DNA from: Whitmania pigra
Lineage: Eukaryota; Annelida; Clitellata; Hirudinida; Haemopidae
Direction of reading: 5' to 3'
Assembly (NCBI GenBank): GCA_021613335.1
Contig: JAJTWR010000053.1
Span: 68,501 to 132,500 of the forward strand
Length of the DNA stretch: 64,000 nt
The notes under the pieces are model-generated. The model made no database searches, was not told the origin of the DNA, and saw only the letters and a list, made by a program, of their open reading frames with translations. A program made the position numbers and the translations under genes. This document shows positions 35,395 through 47,219 of the stretch, piece after piece (the stretch's first letter is position 1; each line of letters begins with the position of its first letter).

Positions 35395-36115
35395 TTTTTT
35401 AATTTATTAAGTGGGTAGAGGACCGAAGCCTCTTACCTGCCCAGTATCAAACAGCAAAACATTGAGGAAAGAAACGAGAGGATCAATCATTAGTAAACGA
35501 GAAAAGGTGACAAGTCATATTCATTGAGGAGGGAGGTGAAGCGACTATAGGTGCTAGTTGAGACAATGCTATTAGGTAGATTATTTCGAAATATTAATTA
35601 TTCGATTTGTGAAAAAAATAAACGGTGTTGTCTATTGCGCAAAAATATGACCTTATTTTAAATTTATGACCTCTAGTTGACGGGTAGTTTGCAAAATGAA
35701 TGTGGTTTTTAAGTTGAGTTGATGTTAAATTATTGATGATCCTGTATAATAAGCAGAGGTCAGCTATTTAACGGTGATTTTCAAGCGATTTAAGTTGTAG
35801 AGCCTCGAGTCGATATAGTACTTTAGCTGTCCAACAAGCAGGGATGGCCTTGGTAAATTTCTTTTGGATGTTTTCAATGTTTATAGTGAGGGTTCCAGAC
35901 CTGACTGCTGTACTCAAGGATTGGTCTGACATGTGCGCAGAAAGCTTTGATGAGAAGATTCTTGTCCCTAGAGGTGAATGATTTGATTTGTTTGATCAAC
36001 TGTGGTGAGCAGGATATCATCAATCTGGTATTGTTGTGGTCCATTTCTGGAACTGGTTTTAATTGAGCAATTAAAGCATTTTTCCTTGGTTAGGTTCAGC
36101 TGCCTTCTCCATGTA
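35395..36115 (-). mobile_element. LINE 3' fragment, reverse transcriptase tail
   Basis: On the minus strand: LTTWRRQLNLTKEKC, then IKAFCAHVRPILEYSSQVWN and SLENHR before stops, the standard C-terminal region of non-LTR reverse transcriptases. The 3' end has AGAGGCTTCGGTCC and a T/A-rich tail, shared with the LINE end at 37470-37520, suggesting one family. Confidence 0.75.
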
Positions 36116-36239
36116 GTAAGCATTAAAAATGTAAAAATTGTGAATTAATTTCAAATCACAGAGATTTCAATAAAAAATGTTTTGCAAAATCTTTATTAAA
36201 TTAACAAAATCCGAGGACAGTCAAGCCAATTAAACATTA

Positions 36240-37523
36240 ATATATCGCTCGGGTAAACAACACGTCCGACTGTTGGCTAAAATAAACGAACTTAAACTAT
36301 TCTAACGTTGATAATTTCAAAAGAAACGTTGTTGGAACTTATCGTAGTGACTTATTGCTTCTTTTCGGCTAATTTTAAAGTCAATATGCCGAGAACTGAG
36401 AAACCGTCTATCTCCGAGGATTGTATGAGAGACGTTCTCGTAGAAATGACGGACTCACTGTGTGCAAAACTGACCCTAATGAATGAAAAGATAATGCTTT
36501 CGGTCACCGAAAAGCTTAACGAGTGTTTCAGCAAATCAATGGAGCTACTGACAAAGACTTTTCAGAACATGATGACACAGGTAACCAAATCAATGGCCGA
36601 GTGTTTTCAGAATGCACTCGCCCCAGTATTGCAGAGGCTGGATTCAATTGACAAAAAAACAGAGTTTAAAGAAAAGACGAGCGATGACAGAAATGAGGCA
36701 GTAAAGATCGCCACAAAGACATTATTGGACTTTGAAAGAGAGAGGGAAGAGAAGAAGCGTAGAGCCAGCAATATCATTGTCTCAAGCCTACCCCCCAAAT
36801 GTCAAGGACGTTGATCTGTTTGGAGATTTCTGCCAAAACAACCTGACTGTAAAGCCTCGAGTGATTGCAACCAGACGACTGGGCAGAGATAGCCAAAATC
36901 TCAATGCTAAGCTCTGTGTTACATAGGAGAATGTTGAGGCGGTTAAGGATGTAATTTCATCATCCAGACTCCTCCGCGCCTCACAAGACTCCGAAGTCAG
37001 GAGAGTATTTTTCAATCTTGATCTCACCCGTCTGCAGTCTGTAGAGGCGTACGCTCGCAGATTGGCCAAACGTTCTTCTAGGACTCAGAAGGATACTACA
37101 ACTCAGCCCTTTCCATAAGCTGATTTTAACTAATCTTAGAAGTTGCAACAATAAGTTCAATGAAGTATTTATGTTTTTAAACGCAGAAAAACCTGATATT
37201 TTTTGTTGTACTGAAACATGGCTCAATACTGACCTCCCCAGCTCACTGTTTTGGCCACGCAACTACCAGGTGATACGTTGGGACAGAAATTCAAAGGGCG
37301 GTGGAGTTATGTTAATTATTAAGGACTATTTTTCTTATCAATACCAAACGAGTTTTCCAACACAGAACTTGTTTGTATTGATCTCTCAGCAAACCACTAC
37401 TCAAACTAGATCTGCCCGAGCGATGATGAACTTAGTTTTCGCCTTTAGGTTTATTTTTCGATCGTGTTAGAGGCTTCGGCCCTTCGTTCGTGACTTTAAA
37501 TAAAAATAAATAAATAAAAATTA
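36240..37523 (+). mobile_element. internally deleted LINE in the 3' untranslated region of metalloprotease B
   Basis: Carries ORF1 (36386-36814 and on; MPRTEKPSISEDCM, coiled-coil-like, frameshift near 36790) and the start of ORF2 endonuclease (CTETWLN near 37207; SKGGGVMLI). After about 37390 it jumps to the LINE 3' end (AGAGGCTTCGGCCC, AATAAATAAATAAA), so the reverse transcriptase is deleted. It sits between AAACATTAA and TTAAGTTACAC, sequences that are contiguous in copy A, i.e. within a few bases of the protease stop codon. Confidence 0.8.
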
Positions 37524-37525
37524 AG

Positions 37526-40500
37526 TTACACAGGTCTGACAGTAAGTCGTCCACACGATTTGCAGCAATTAGCCTTCATTGTTTGGGTTTGACACAAACT
37601 AGGATTGTATTCCACCAGATCCCTGCATGTGAAATTCTTTGATTGGTGTTTCACCTTGTCCTCATCCCCTTTGCAGGTATCTGAATCACGATTAGAATAA
37701 CCAAAATTAAATGATTTTGCCAAATGCTCCAATTTTCTTGACTAAATTTTGTTTTATTATGCTTGATTATAAAAATATAATAAAACATTTTAATATCAAT
37801 AGTGTTTATTGAAAAAAAAATTTCACTCACTTTCTATACCAGTACATGACGCACAGCAGTATTTCTTGAATATACTATCGTTACAGAAATTTGGATTTTG
37901 ATTAACCAATGATTTACAATCTCCTTGCAATGGTTCTCCAAGAACACCCTGACATGATAAAGTGCCTTTGAAATCGCCTTGAGTACAAAATCCTGAATAT
38001 AATTTGCTTGGTTGCATCAGATGTCAAAACAATATTATTTATAGTTATTGATGGAAGGTTAAACTATTTGAAAACGTAATCGAGATAGTGAAAGGGGTTG
38101 CTCTGGTACCTGCATAAGAACTGTTGGTTGATGACGAATAGGCGGCACAGGATTGACAACAGTATTGAGAAGAGAGGTGACACACTTCGGGTACAAGTCC
38201 CAAGCAATTTCTTCCTTTGTCTCCGTAGAGGCAGTTGCTGTTTGACGTGTTCTGGACGAGGTTCCTGCAGGTTTTGCAGCAGGCGGTGGCATAGTAACCA
38301 TAGTAACAGTCTCTCGGTTCGAGATGTCGACATTTATTTATGGTGTCTTGACATCCTGTTTGTCAAATGAAGTAGCAGTTCGGGAGATATCCAATGCGAA
38401 CATCGATTGAAAATCGAAATATCGCAGTAATAATCGCATATTTAATAATAAGATTATTTAATACACATTCTATTCATTATGATCGCTTAGTTTCTCATTT
38501 GAACTAAATTCTTACCTCCGTTAATGGTCGGGTTGCCAGCGCATGACGCACAGCAAAGTTGTCTGAATGTCACCGAATTGCATAAATATGGATATTTGAA
38601 CGCTTCTTCGCATCTCATATGCAGTCCAGTCCATTTGAGGATAGAATTTGGAATTGGGAACGATGGCTTGTAATCACCATAAACACAGCGATCTGTTTGA
38701 ATTAGAACGAGCATTACAGGATGTATTCGCCTATTTCGAGATTGAAACCAGGTAGCACACGAATTCACAACGAAATTGTTATAATAAGCAGTTAGTAAAA
38801 GTTATACTTATATCAAATGAATTATTGGTGTCGATGAAAGATGATTTTGTTAAGCTCTGTTAAAATTTTACTTTGATTTACCTGGTGCACTTGGAGCCCT
38901 GCGATCTTTTTTGCATTTTCCTTTGCGACACCAGGCTCCATTTGAACAGGTGGTTCCATCCAGTGTCTTCGACTCACCACCTCGGGTGCATTTGAGGACC
39001 TGGCATATTTCGCTGTTCCCCTTTATATTATAATACAATTAGAAACTTTTATAATAATAAAAATCAATATTCTATAAAAATAAAATAATGTTAATTAAAA
39101 CAAAACTTTGTATTTATCGAACATTAAATTTTTATTCAATTCTTACGCCTTCGAAGCGAGACTCTGGGCCATGGGCGGTTCTGCATTGATAATCAGGATC
39201 GTAGATTTGGCCTGGGTACAGTTCTAAAAAGATGTCTGTTTCAGGAATTTGGGAATCATTTCCTTCGATTATCAAGCAGTTCTTTTTAATTCTAAAATTA
39301 TGATGCTGATTGCAATCATCGTATGGAGGTACACATCATATAATCCATTACATTAAAAATTATATTAAATAATAATTTAATTTTATTATACATAGTAAAT
39401 CAAATTTGTTGCAATATTTGCTGGCAAATAAATACTATTTTACGACTGGATTCAAACTTGACATACGTGTCCATAAATGTAACATGACTTATAGTGTGGT
39501 TGATTGAACATTCTGAGAAGAAGTAAGACTTGTGATTGTCATCATTTGAGTAATCCTCCAAAATCGCTTTCATAATGTTGCCCTTGGAATGGCATTCGGT
39601 CATGCCGTCGTGAAGCATGCCCAGGCTTTTGGAAGTGTTATTATTAATTTTTTTAATAGTTAATACCAGTAAAATTATACTGAAAAAACATCATAACAAT
39701 AAAATTAAACTTTATTAAACTCACGAATGTCCTAGCTCGTGTGCGAACGTAAGGATTGTCTGATAAAACCTTCGGTACCTGACGATGGTGTGACTAAGAC
39801 TTCCACAAATACCCGTTCGAGATGACACACCGTTTAAATATTCATCATTGGAAAGGATAACGTATCTAAAAAAATAGAGATAGACTGCTTTTAAAATAAA
39901 TGGATGGCTGTGCTAGATATAGGATTTTAGAAAATAAGGTTGGTTTGCTCAATAGGTTATTATATTACTATTCGTTCATAATAATTATCTTTGAGATATC
40001 GTTGAAATAACCGCGTAAATGTTGCAAGGAAGTCATATGAAGGAAATTCGAAATTCTTATTTTGTTTTTCCTTGATGCTTTTACGCCATTTGCTAAATTT
40101 GTAATAAGCGTCCTCATAAATAGTGAAGTCATCAATTCTTGAGCTTTCAATGAATGGTGTGTCACTGGCATTCTGAAAACATGTAAATTAGTATATAATA
40201 TATAGTATTAGTAAACGATTAAATAAATTATGGATTGAACTAATGAATGAACAAATTAAAAAAATTGTCGATTGATTCAATTCAGAATTTGTTTAATCTT
40301 CGCAATATTGATTAATTTTCATAATATATTTCCTCAAATAACCTACCTTTGAAATAAACATCCCAACCCACTTTGTGGTGAACTTCAAATGCTTAATCTC
40401 AATTCTTTCAAATATCATTTTCACCTAAGAATAACGTTAACTTTTATTTAATTATTTGAAATAATATTCTTCTACTTAAATGGTATGTAGCACAAAAATA

Positions 40501-42303
40501 GTTATTAGAATAATTACTTGGAAAGCTTAAGATTGAAGCAGCTGACATGTTACAAAATTTAATTTTATGATAAGTCAGTAATTGGTTATATCAATTGTGA
40601 TCGTCATTTAACCACCTACTTTTTCCATGATGTGGGTGAAGATAAATATGATGTTTTTAATGGCTTCTTCATTTTTTTCTTTGTCGGTTGAGGCTGTACT
40701 TTCTTCAAAGAACCTAAAATAAGTTTGTATTGAATGGTTTTTAAATTTATTTGCATTTAATATCTGTTTTTTTGTTTTATAGTTAAATCAAGAAACTAAC
40801 TTTCTATAAAGAGAATAATCCATCATTGTGAATATTTCAACAGTCAACAGCCTCTTCTTTAACTCTGTTTTTGTAGATCGTTTCATAATCCTCATGTCTT
40901 TTAATTCATTATTCACATAATCTGACAAATTAAATTGATAATTGCAATAATATGTTATTTTATTAATTAATATAGACAGAAGATATTCGGAAATCCACCT
41001 TCAACCAAGTTTCTGTCCTGCTTAAATTTTATTGGTGGAGTTTCAAAGAGCGAGTGGACTACGCCATCAATGTTAAGAAAATTGGCTTTGATGTCGTCAC
41101 TCCCTACGTCAGAGCCTATGTCAGCATTATTCAGAAATGGATCGTTCTCGAAGAAATCTCTTGGTCCCAATGAGAATGATTTGCCACCATGAACAAATGT
41201 AATGATCTGCATTTATATATCATAATTTATTTACAATTTTCAAGTTTTAATCAAATTGTATATCAATAAGTATACATGTCATTCAAATTTCTTGTCTGCT
41301 TGGTGTTGATCAAAAGTAAATCATGCGATTGTGACCGTTTAAGAAATTTTGAAATATTTAGAATTTTGTCGCAGACCGTTATTTGTATTGCGTGGTTAAT
41401 TACTCACATAGTAAGTTTCTTTAGTCTCGCCAGCCTTCTTGATGGTAACAGTAGCTAAAGCATCGAAATTTTCATCTTTATAAGCGCCAGCGAACTGTGA
41501 TTTTAAAATGAAAAAAACTGCAAAGCTTACGTTTTTAGAAGCATGTACAATATAACTTAATAACAGAACTGCAATTTCAATCAGTGAATAAAGGAGACAA
41601 TAATTATGATATTCAACGTCATTTGAAAACGCTCTGAAACTCCTAAATTTAAATCAAATATAAATTTCGCGCAAATACAATGTTTACGAAACCAACGTCT
41701 TCGCTGTTTTTCCAAATTGAACTTTGACCCCGTGTATTGGTTATTATTAGAGGCAGTTCATTGGAATCTGTCGATTGCTTGATTAGATTCAAGGTTATTT
41801 TATTGTTTTCAAGTTCAAAGTCGAATTCGATGGAATCCGGTAGTGACTTTGAGTTGTGTTTGTTGTCCTTGTAAATCCATCTTGGTTTGACTGCAATGCA
41901 ACTGGGATTAAACATAACAATAACCACATTGCATCACAATGGTTTAAAGATTTTTAAAAATTCAGAAAGAAAACATGTCAAAAACGAAAGCCTTCTAAAA
42001 TTGTAGAATACTTAATATATTTATTATCACATTAACCGTTGGTTCGTAGAAATGTTTATTGAAAATACTAATAAGACAATTTATTACCTTCTTCTATTTT
42101 GAAAGACGTCGATAGGAGGACACATGTAAGCAGTAATAGCACTTGTGTAAATCTGAAAGCCTAAAAATAATAATTTCGAAATAAATTAATTAATATATTA
42201 ACGTGTAATAACCGTATAATCATGATTGCTAAGAACTGTTAAAATGAACTGTTAATTGTCGGAGTCATTGGAGTAAATATAACTTAACAATTTCACTTAC
42301 CAT
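37526..42303 (-). CDS. secreted ADAMTS-like metalloprotease with five ShKT domains, copy B
   Basis: Paralog of copy A with the same 17-exon plan, about 779 residues. Exons: 42303-42301, 42160-42088, 41890-41697, 41494-41408, 41206-40999, 40921-40801, 40713-40620, 40424-40347, 40172-40015, 39865-39725, 39625-39467, 39291-39147, 39020-38882, 38692-38516, 38355-38110, 37992-37831, 37680-37526. Signal peptide MAFRFTQVLLLLTCVLLST; basic site RIMKR; zinc motif HELGHSLGMLHDG (A has HDD). The donor of exon 9 reads GC instead of GT (AC/gcggtt), which may impair splicing. A 14-bp insertion near 37540 changes the last residues to GRLTVRPV. Otherwise the frames are open, so it may be functional. A LINE lies just after the stop. 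Confidence 0.75.
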
Positions 42304-42343
42304 TCTCCTATAGTTTCCTATTACACTGTCAGAGTTGTTCGTA

Positions 42344-42349
42344 CTTATA
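42344..42349 (-). promoter_or_regulatory. TATA box of metalloprotease B
   Basis: TATAAG on the minus strand about 40 bp upstream of the ATG, in the block conserved among the three copies and followed by GTACGAACAACTCTGAC. Confidence 0.45.
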
Positions 42350-42859
42350 AGAACAATGTAAATGGCCCTTTGTTGCAGAACAACAACTGTAACAAAGAAT
42401 CAAAACCTTTAATAAATTAAAATCTAACCTGAGTTAATTTAACCGGTATGATCCAGTCATAGACTGAGATTATGACTGTATCATTTCATTGTTACTCCTT
42501 TTTGATAAAGTCAGAATGGCACACATTTTCAAATCTGCTGATGGTGGCATTATCAACTACCACTATAACAGTGCAACTCAAACACTAATACGAAATATTT
42601 GCTTTAATTTCGGTTGAACAACTTCCAACAATGATCTTTAATTTATTTTGTTTAAGGAAGAAAATGCGATTAATGCGTTTTCTGATTTGCCTCGAGTCTA
42701 ATCTACTTCAATAATAATTTACAACGTATGAAAATATGAGTTAATGATAACAACCATGCATTTGTCATTTTATTTCACATTCACACTCTATTACACATGC
42801 ACATTACATTTTAAAATACAAACTAAACCAGTTGCTAATTTGGTAATAAGATTACCTAT

Positions 42860-43350
42860 TCGTAATTATTTTATTTCAACTTGTTTATGTTCATAAAAGA
42901 AAACGCTTTTGTATACGAACAAATGTATGTGGATCCAAATAGTGACAAAAGCTTGGCAGCAAAGTTTTTTATGTGTTAAAATACCGCTTGCATACTCATT
43001 GCAAAGCAAGCAGACTGCTTTGCTCCCAATGCAATATTTAGCAGACCATTCGTCATTAAAAACACGACATTCGTCCTCAATCTTACTTTTTTTGGCAGCA
43101 CGCATGGTTAAATCAATGTCTATTTGCTTTTAAAATACAATTTTTATAAAGTCTTTCAAAATTTAAATTGTAAACAAAAGCCTCTTCAGTTGAGCGGAAT
43201 AGCAGTTTCGAATCGGGATGTTAACAATGAATATTCTGAAGCCATAAAAAAGATTTAATATCTCTAGGTTCAAATCAAATAGTTGAAATAAAAATTTCAA
43301 TAATTAATAATAATTATGTTCTGGCGAGCTTGTTTGCCCACCCCTGATTT
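42860..43350 (-). mobile_element. hAT transposase N-terminal relic
   Basis: The minus frame 43105-42866 (KSKIEDECRVFNDEWSAKYC, AVCLLCNEYASG) resembles the N-terminal zinc-finger of GTF2I/ZBED5-like hAT transposases. The right end has the terminal sequence CAGGGGTGGGCAAACAAGC (minus, ending 43350). It is absent from the corresponding upstream DNA of copy A. No left terminus was found. Confidence 0.6.
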
Positions 43351-43499
43351 AGTTTAGTATATTATTATTACCCATATTATCGCAGACAAGTTTACCAATC
43401 CTATTAAAATATTTTAAAATTTTATTTATTACGATTTATTTGTATGTATACCATTGGGATTTTTTTTAATTTGGAGAAATGTTATTGCTGATCAACTAC

Positions 43500-43970
43500 A
43501 TTAACATATCAAGACAACAAGAAACTAAAAAAAAACAATTTAAACAAAACCCAAGACACCGTAATGTTTAACTTTACTTAATAAGATTGATGATTAACTG
43601 TATCAACGACCTTAAGCAAACCAAACCAATACCATCTTAAACAGCATAACCTCTATAAATAACAATATATATGTTCCTTTGTTCAAAATCTATTTACATC
43701 AAATTAAAGGATAAAAAACAATTTAACCCTTTCGTGGATTATCACCAGAATTCCCGTCAAGCGTTTGTTCAGTATCTATGGATTTAGACGACAAATCTCT
43801 TCCATTTTCGTGTAATATTGTTATTAATTGAAGCGTTTTTGAAATAAAAAAGAATCTAAAATAATTTTGTGAAAGGATTAATGTTTTGAACTGACTGGTT
43901 AATGAAATATCTAAAAGAAGGATTGTAACATTTAAGTGAAATCGTAGTAAACGATCCTGAACAGTTTTAT
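43500..43970. other. AT-rich DNA, nothing recognised
   Basis: No gene or clear repeat seen in this stretch beyond the end of the duplication. Confidence 0.4.
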
Positions 43971-45087
43971 TGATAGTGTTGTAAACTTGTAAATTAAGTT
44001 TATATCGCTAAAATAATCAAATTTATATTTCATTATATTTGGTTTTGGTTGAGAAAGAGACCGACGAAATTGTAGAAAAACTTTGGGAAGAAAAGTGTTT
44101 CTCCCATGGAGTGAGGAATTGGGGAAGAAACAGATGGAAGAGATGGGTGAGGAGAACGGTGCTGAAGAACTTTGCTGAGATGAGTGAGGGCAGTTTGGTG
44201 GTTGACGGGGACAGTCCAATAGTGGAGCTCCCCATAAATGTTGAGAATGAGGACAACGGTGAGCTGAGGGAGAGTTTCGCGAGCCCCAAAGAAGTCGCGC
44301 CCAATGTGGAGCCTCCTCGCGTTGAGGAATCAGTGGAGAAATTGGACCTGGAGAGCAGTGGCGAGCGATTTGAGTTGGGGGTTTTCAAATTCGATTCAGC
44401 TATGGATGTCGTGGAGGTTGGAGCTGCGGATGTCATTGTAACTGGGAGTGGGGATGTCAGCGGTCATGAGTCCGTGGTTGATAAGGTTGGATCAATGTCT
44501 GATGAGTTCATTTGTAGAGTTCTCAGCCAGGGCGGGCTTTCTGGCTTTCGGGGGTCGTCGGAGACTCGGGAGAGCCTTTAGTAGTGTTGCTTGTTTTGCT
44601 GATCTCTTTCAGCAAGCATTTTTGTGGAGATGCGAGAGGAGGACGGGCTCGCATTAAATCAATGGTAGTACATGGGTACCATGTTAGAGATTGTGTCCCG
44701 AGAGTAAAAATGAAGGTGGCACACATCCGCCGACTGGCGAAGTACCACGGGGAGCAGTCTGTTTGGGACGAACAGATTTAAGGAGGGTGTAATGTTGTAA
44801 ACTTGGAAATTAATTAAGTTTATATCGCTAAAATAATCAAATTTATATTTCATTATATTTGGTATCTTTGTTGAGCACCAGGTATCTAATATTTCTACAG
44901 AAAAGCATTCTCGATATTTACCTGACATTCAACGAGAATCCAAACAACTTAGAAGCCCAAATATCCATTTGCGTCCTTAAGTACCTCAATCCTTAAACGC
45001 TTAACTTCTGTTATTCAATTCCGTTAACTGAATACTTGCTCTAATAAACTTATTAGTTAACTTACTTATTTGCGGAACCCCGGGTTA
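43971..45087 (+). mobile_element. internally deleted LTR retrotransposon
   Basis: Direct repeats of about 70 bp (43971-44042 and 44795-44863; GTTGTAAACTTG, TTATATCGCTAAAATAATC) flank GC-richer DNA. Before the second repeat stands AAGGAGGG followed by TGTAATGTTG, a polypurine tract and LTR start at 44788; the 3' LTR runs to about 45087 with an AATAAA inside. The interior holds a 180-residue acidic frame (44039-44581) and a short tail resembling an integrase C-terminus (VKMKVAHIRRLAKYHG). The 5' LTR is cut to about 70 bp and most of pol is missing. No target duplication found. Confidence 0.6.
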
Positions 45088-45319
45088 TTTCAATAACTTA
45101 TTTACTCGGACTTTAATTTTATTATTTGAAGTAATTAGTATGGGCAGTATTCATTACAATCTAAAGATGTAACCTTTGATCTATTCTGAAGCTATAAGTA
45201 TTTGTTATTTAGAAAGTCAAAGTTCCTTTCCAAAATTCTAAAGTTATTTCTTGTAGTGCAAGTATTTGTTGTTGCTCGAATATTAAGAAAAATTAGAAAC
45301 TTGTATAAATGCAACAAAT

Positions 45320-45325
45320 TTTATT
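45320..45325 (-). terminator. polyadenylation signal of membrane-protein copy 2
   Basis: AATAAA on the minus strand about 170 bp after the final exon; the same context is present after copy 1 (near 34980). Confidence 0.4.
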
Positions 45326-45496
45326 TTTATCATAATACGATTAAACAATTTTAAAAATTTGCGTGTCATAAAGAGCGTCATTTAAATTTTGAAGACAAAT
45401 TTTGATAATCCTAATCAAGGAATAAACAAAATGACTGAAATGATTTTTAAGTCAAGAAGTCAGGAGTCAAATTTCTCCAAGATCATTCATCATCTT

Positions 45497-45830
45497 TCAC
45501 ACTTCTTTGTAAGACTGAAATACAAGGTAAAAAAATAATAACAATAGTAATAATCTACTAATAATAATGTTTCTTAACTATTTAAAAAAAATGTCAGAAA
45601 AACAAGCATGCCAACCTCGCAGCAGCAGCAGCAGCAACAACGACGAAGGCAAGTGATGAGGGCGTAGACCACAAGAGCCAAACTTCCGACCACTGCAACA
45701 AGCCACCAATAATTCGGAGGAGGAACTGGCGTTCGAGGAGTTGTGAAATCTGAAACAGACAAATTTCCAATATTACAATATTATGATAAACATTCCATTT
45801 TATTTTGCTTATTCCGCTTATTATATTATA

Positions 45831-45865
<35 letters not shown>

Positions 45866-47101
45866 GCGGAATAAGCAAAATAAAATGGAATGTTTATAAT
45901 GTATAATAATATATATAATATAATAATAATATTATTATAATATTAAGATAAATAATATTATATATTACAAAATATAAATATTATTATAAATATTATTATT
46001 AATCTAACTAAACAACTAAAATCTGACGATTGAAATAACATTCGTTATGAATTTATTTAATAATGGACGGATCCAAATACTCTGAAGGTCGTGATAAGCT
46101 TTTGTAGACCTGGAGCATTATTGTCACGACAATTGGTCCAAAACTCAACATTTGGCTCAAGAGAGTAACGTGTCTCATTGTGTTTGAACATCAATACCTG
46201 GTGCGAGAATGAATAACAATTTGTTTAAAACATGAAAATATTAATATTGATTTGAAACATAGAAATATTAATATAATTATTGATGACTAACAAGACGTCT
46301 CTCCAGCCTTCTTCCACTCACACGCATGGGTATCATTGCCTTTGCTTCAAGTTCATGGTCCACATAAACGTCTAATGGCTAAAAGCATAATATATAATGT
46401 GTGCATTTATGTTCAATTTAACCACACGTATGAAAAATAATTTAATATTGTAATGAGAATTCAAATAAAAACAAAAATAATTAAAAAGTACCACCAACTG
46501 CATTCGATTTCAAGGCACTCAAACGTTTTGCTAAACACCTAAAGATTAAAGTCATAAATCAAAATATTTAATTTGCTAACTTCCTCTTCCCGCTTGCAGG
46601 TGACTCCTTGCCCTTCCAGGACAATTTCTTCTTCTTCCTGTGGTGTTTTGACCAGAACCAAAGGTACTGATTCCTCCTCTAGAGTCACGTTCAAGAAGCA
46701 CTTCTCCAATGGATGCACTGTAAATGTGTTAGTTTACACATTACATATTAATTTGTTAGTAAGATATTAGTTTCTTTTTAAAAACTGTTATTTATTCAAA
46801 CTTATATATTTGTTAAAACTCTATCTTTTCAATTGCGAAATTGGCAGTTGTATCATTGTATTAATAAAAATTGAAACAAACTTAAAAAAATATAATAAGA
46901 TGTAACACAAATATAAAATTTTATTAATATTAAAATTCTAATATCAATGACATAATTCTTACTTTCAGTTGGCTCACTGGGCTCAGATAGTAGATCCACC
47001 GCCAAAACATCTTGACCCTCTGGATCAACAGTTAAGCCCATGCCTTTTCCACAAACGGCAATGGAACAGAAGCAGAACAACACCGTCAAAAGACTAACCA
47101 T
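45497..47101 (-). CDS. poly-Cys type I membrane protein, copy 2
   Basis: Unrecognised protein; exons by splice consensus. Exon 1 (47101-46963): signal peptide MVSLLTVLFCFCSIAVCG. Exon 2 (46717-46581): acidic, NVTLEEESVPLVLVKTP. Exon 3 (46378-46292): PLDVYVDHELEAKAMIPMRV. Exon 4 (46198-): VLMFKHNETRYSLEPNVEFW to FRVFGSVHY. Separate downstream exons 45749-45616 and 45514-45497 encode a PVPPPNYWW stalk, a helix LVAVVGSLALVVYALI, LRR plus seven Cys, and SYKEV. In this copy exon 4 meets TAA at 46059-46057 where copy 1 continues into a donor, so the membrane exons may be orphaned and the product secreted, or the gene may be dying. Extracellular N-glycosylation sites (NVT, NET) are present. Confidence 0.55.
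45786..45897. repeat. perfect 32-bp inverted repeat with TTA loop
   Basis: Left arm 45786-45817 (ATAAACATTCCATTTTATTT...) is exactly complementary to right arm 45866-45897; the 48-bp loop is mostly TTA triplets. It lies in the intron just 5' of the transmembrane exon of membrane-protein copy 2, and the matching intron of copy 1 lacks it. Confidence 0.95.
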
Positions 47102-47219
47102 CTGTAAAATATTGGAATTAAATTAATTACTTTCCAAGAATGTAGAAGTAAAATAACAAAACCTTAAGAAGGAAGAGCAACAATTCACTTCGAATGAGAA
47201 ATGACAACATTCTCAACCC

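Noticed and set aside
38098..38370. Plus-strand 90-residue Cys-rich frame (also at 49776-50048)
   Set aside because: Antisense of the exon carrying two ShKT modules.
46497..46545. Possible additional exon of membrane-protein copy 2 (KTFECLEIECSW)
   Set aside because: Its borders do not give a phase compatible with the next exon; skipping it joins the neighbours in phase.
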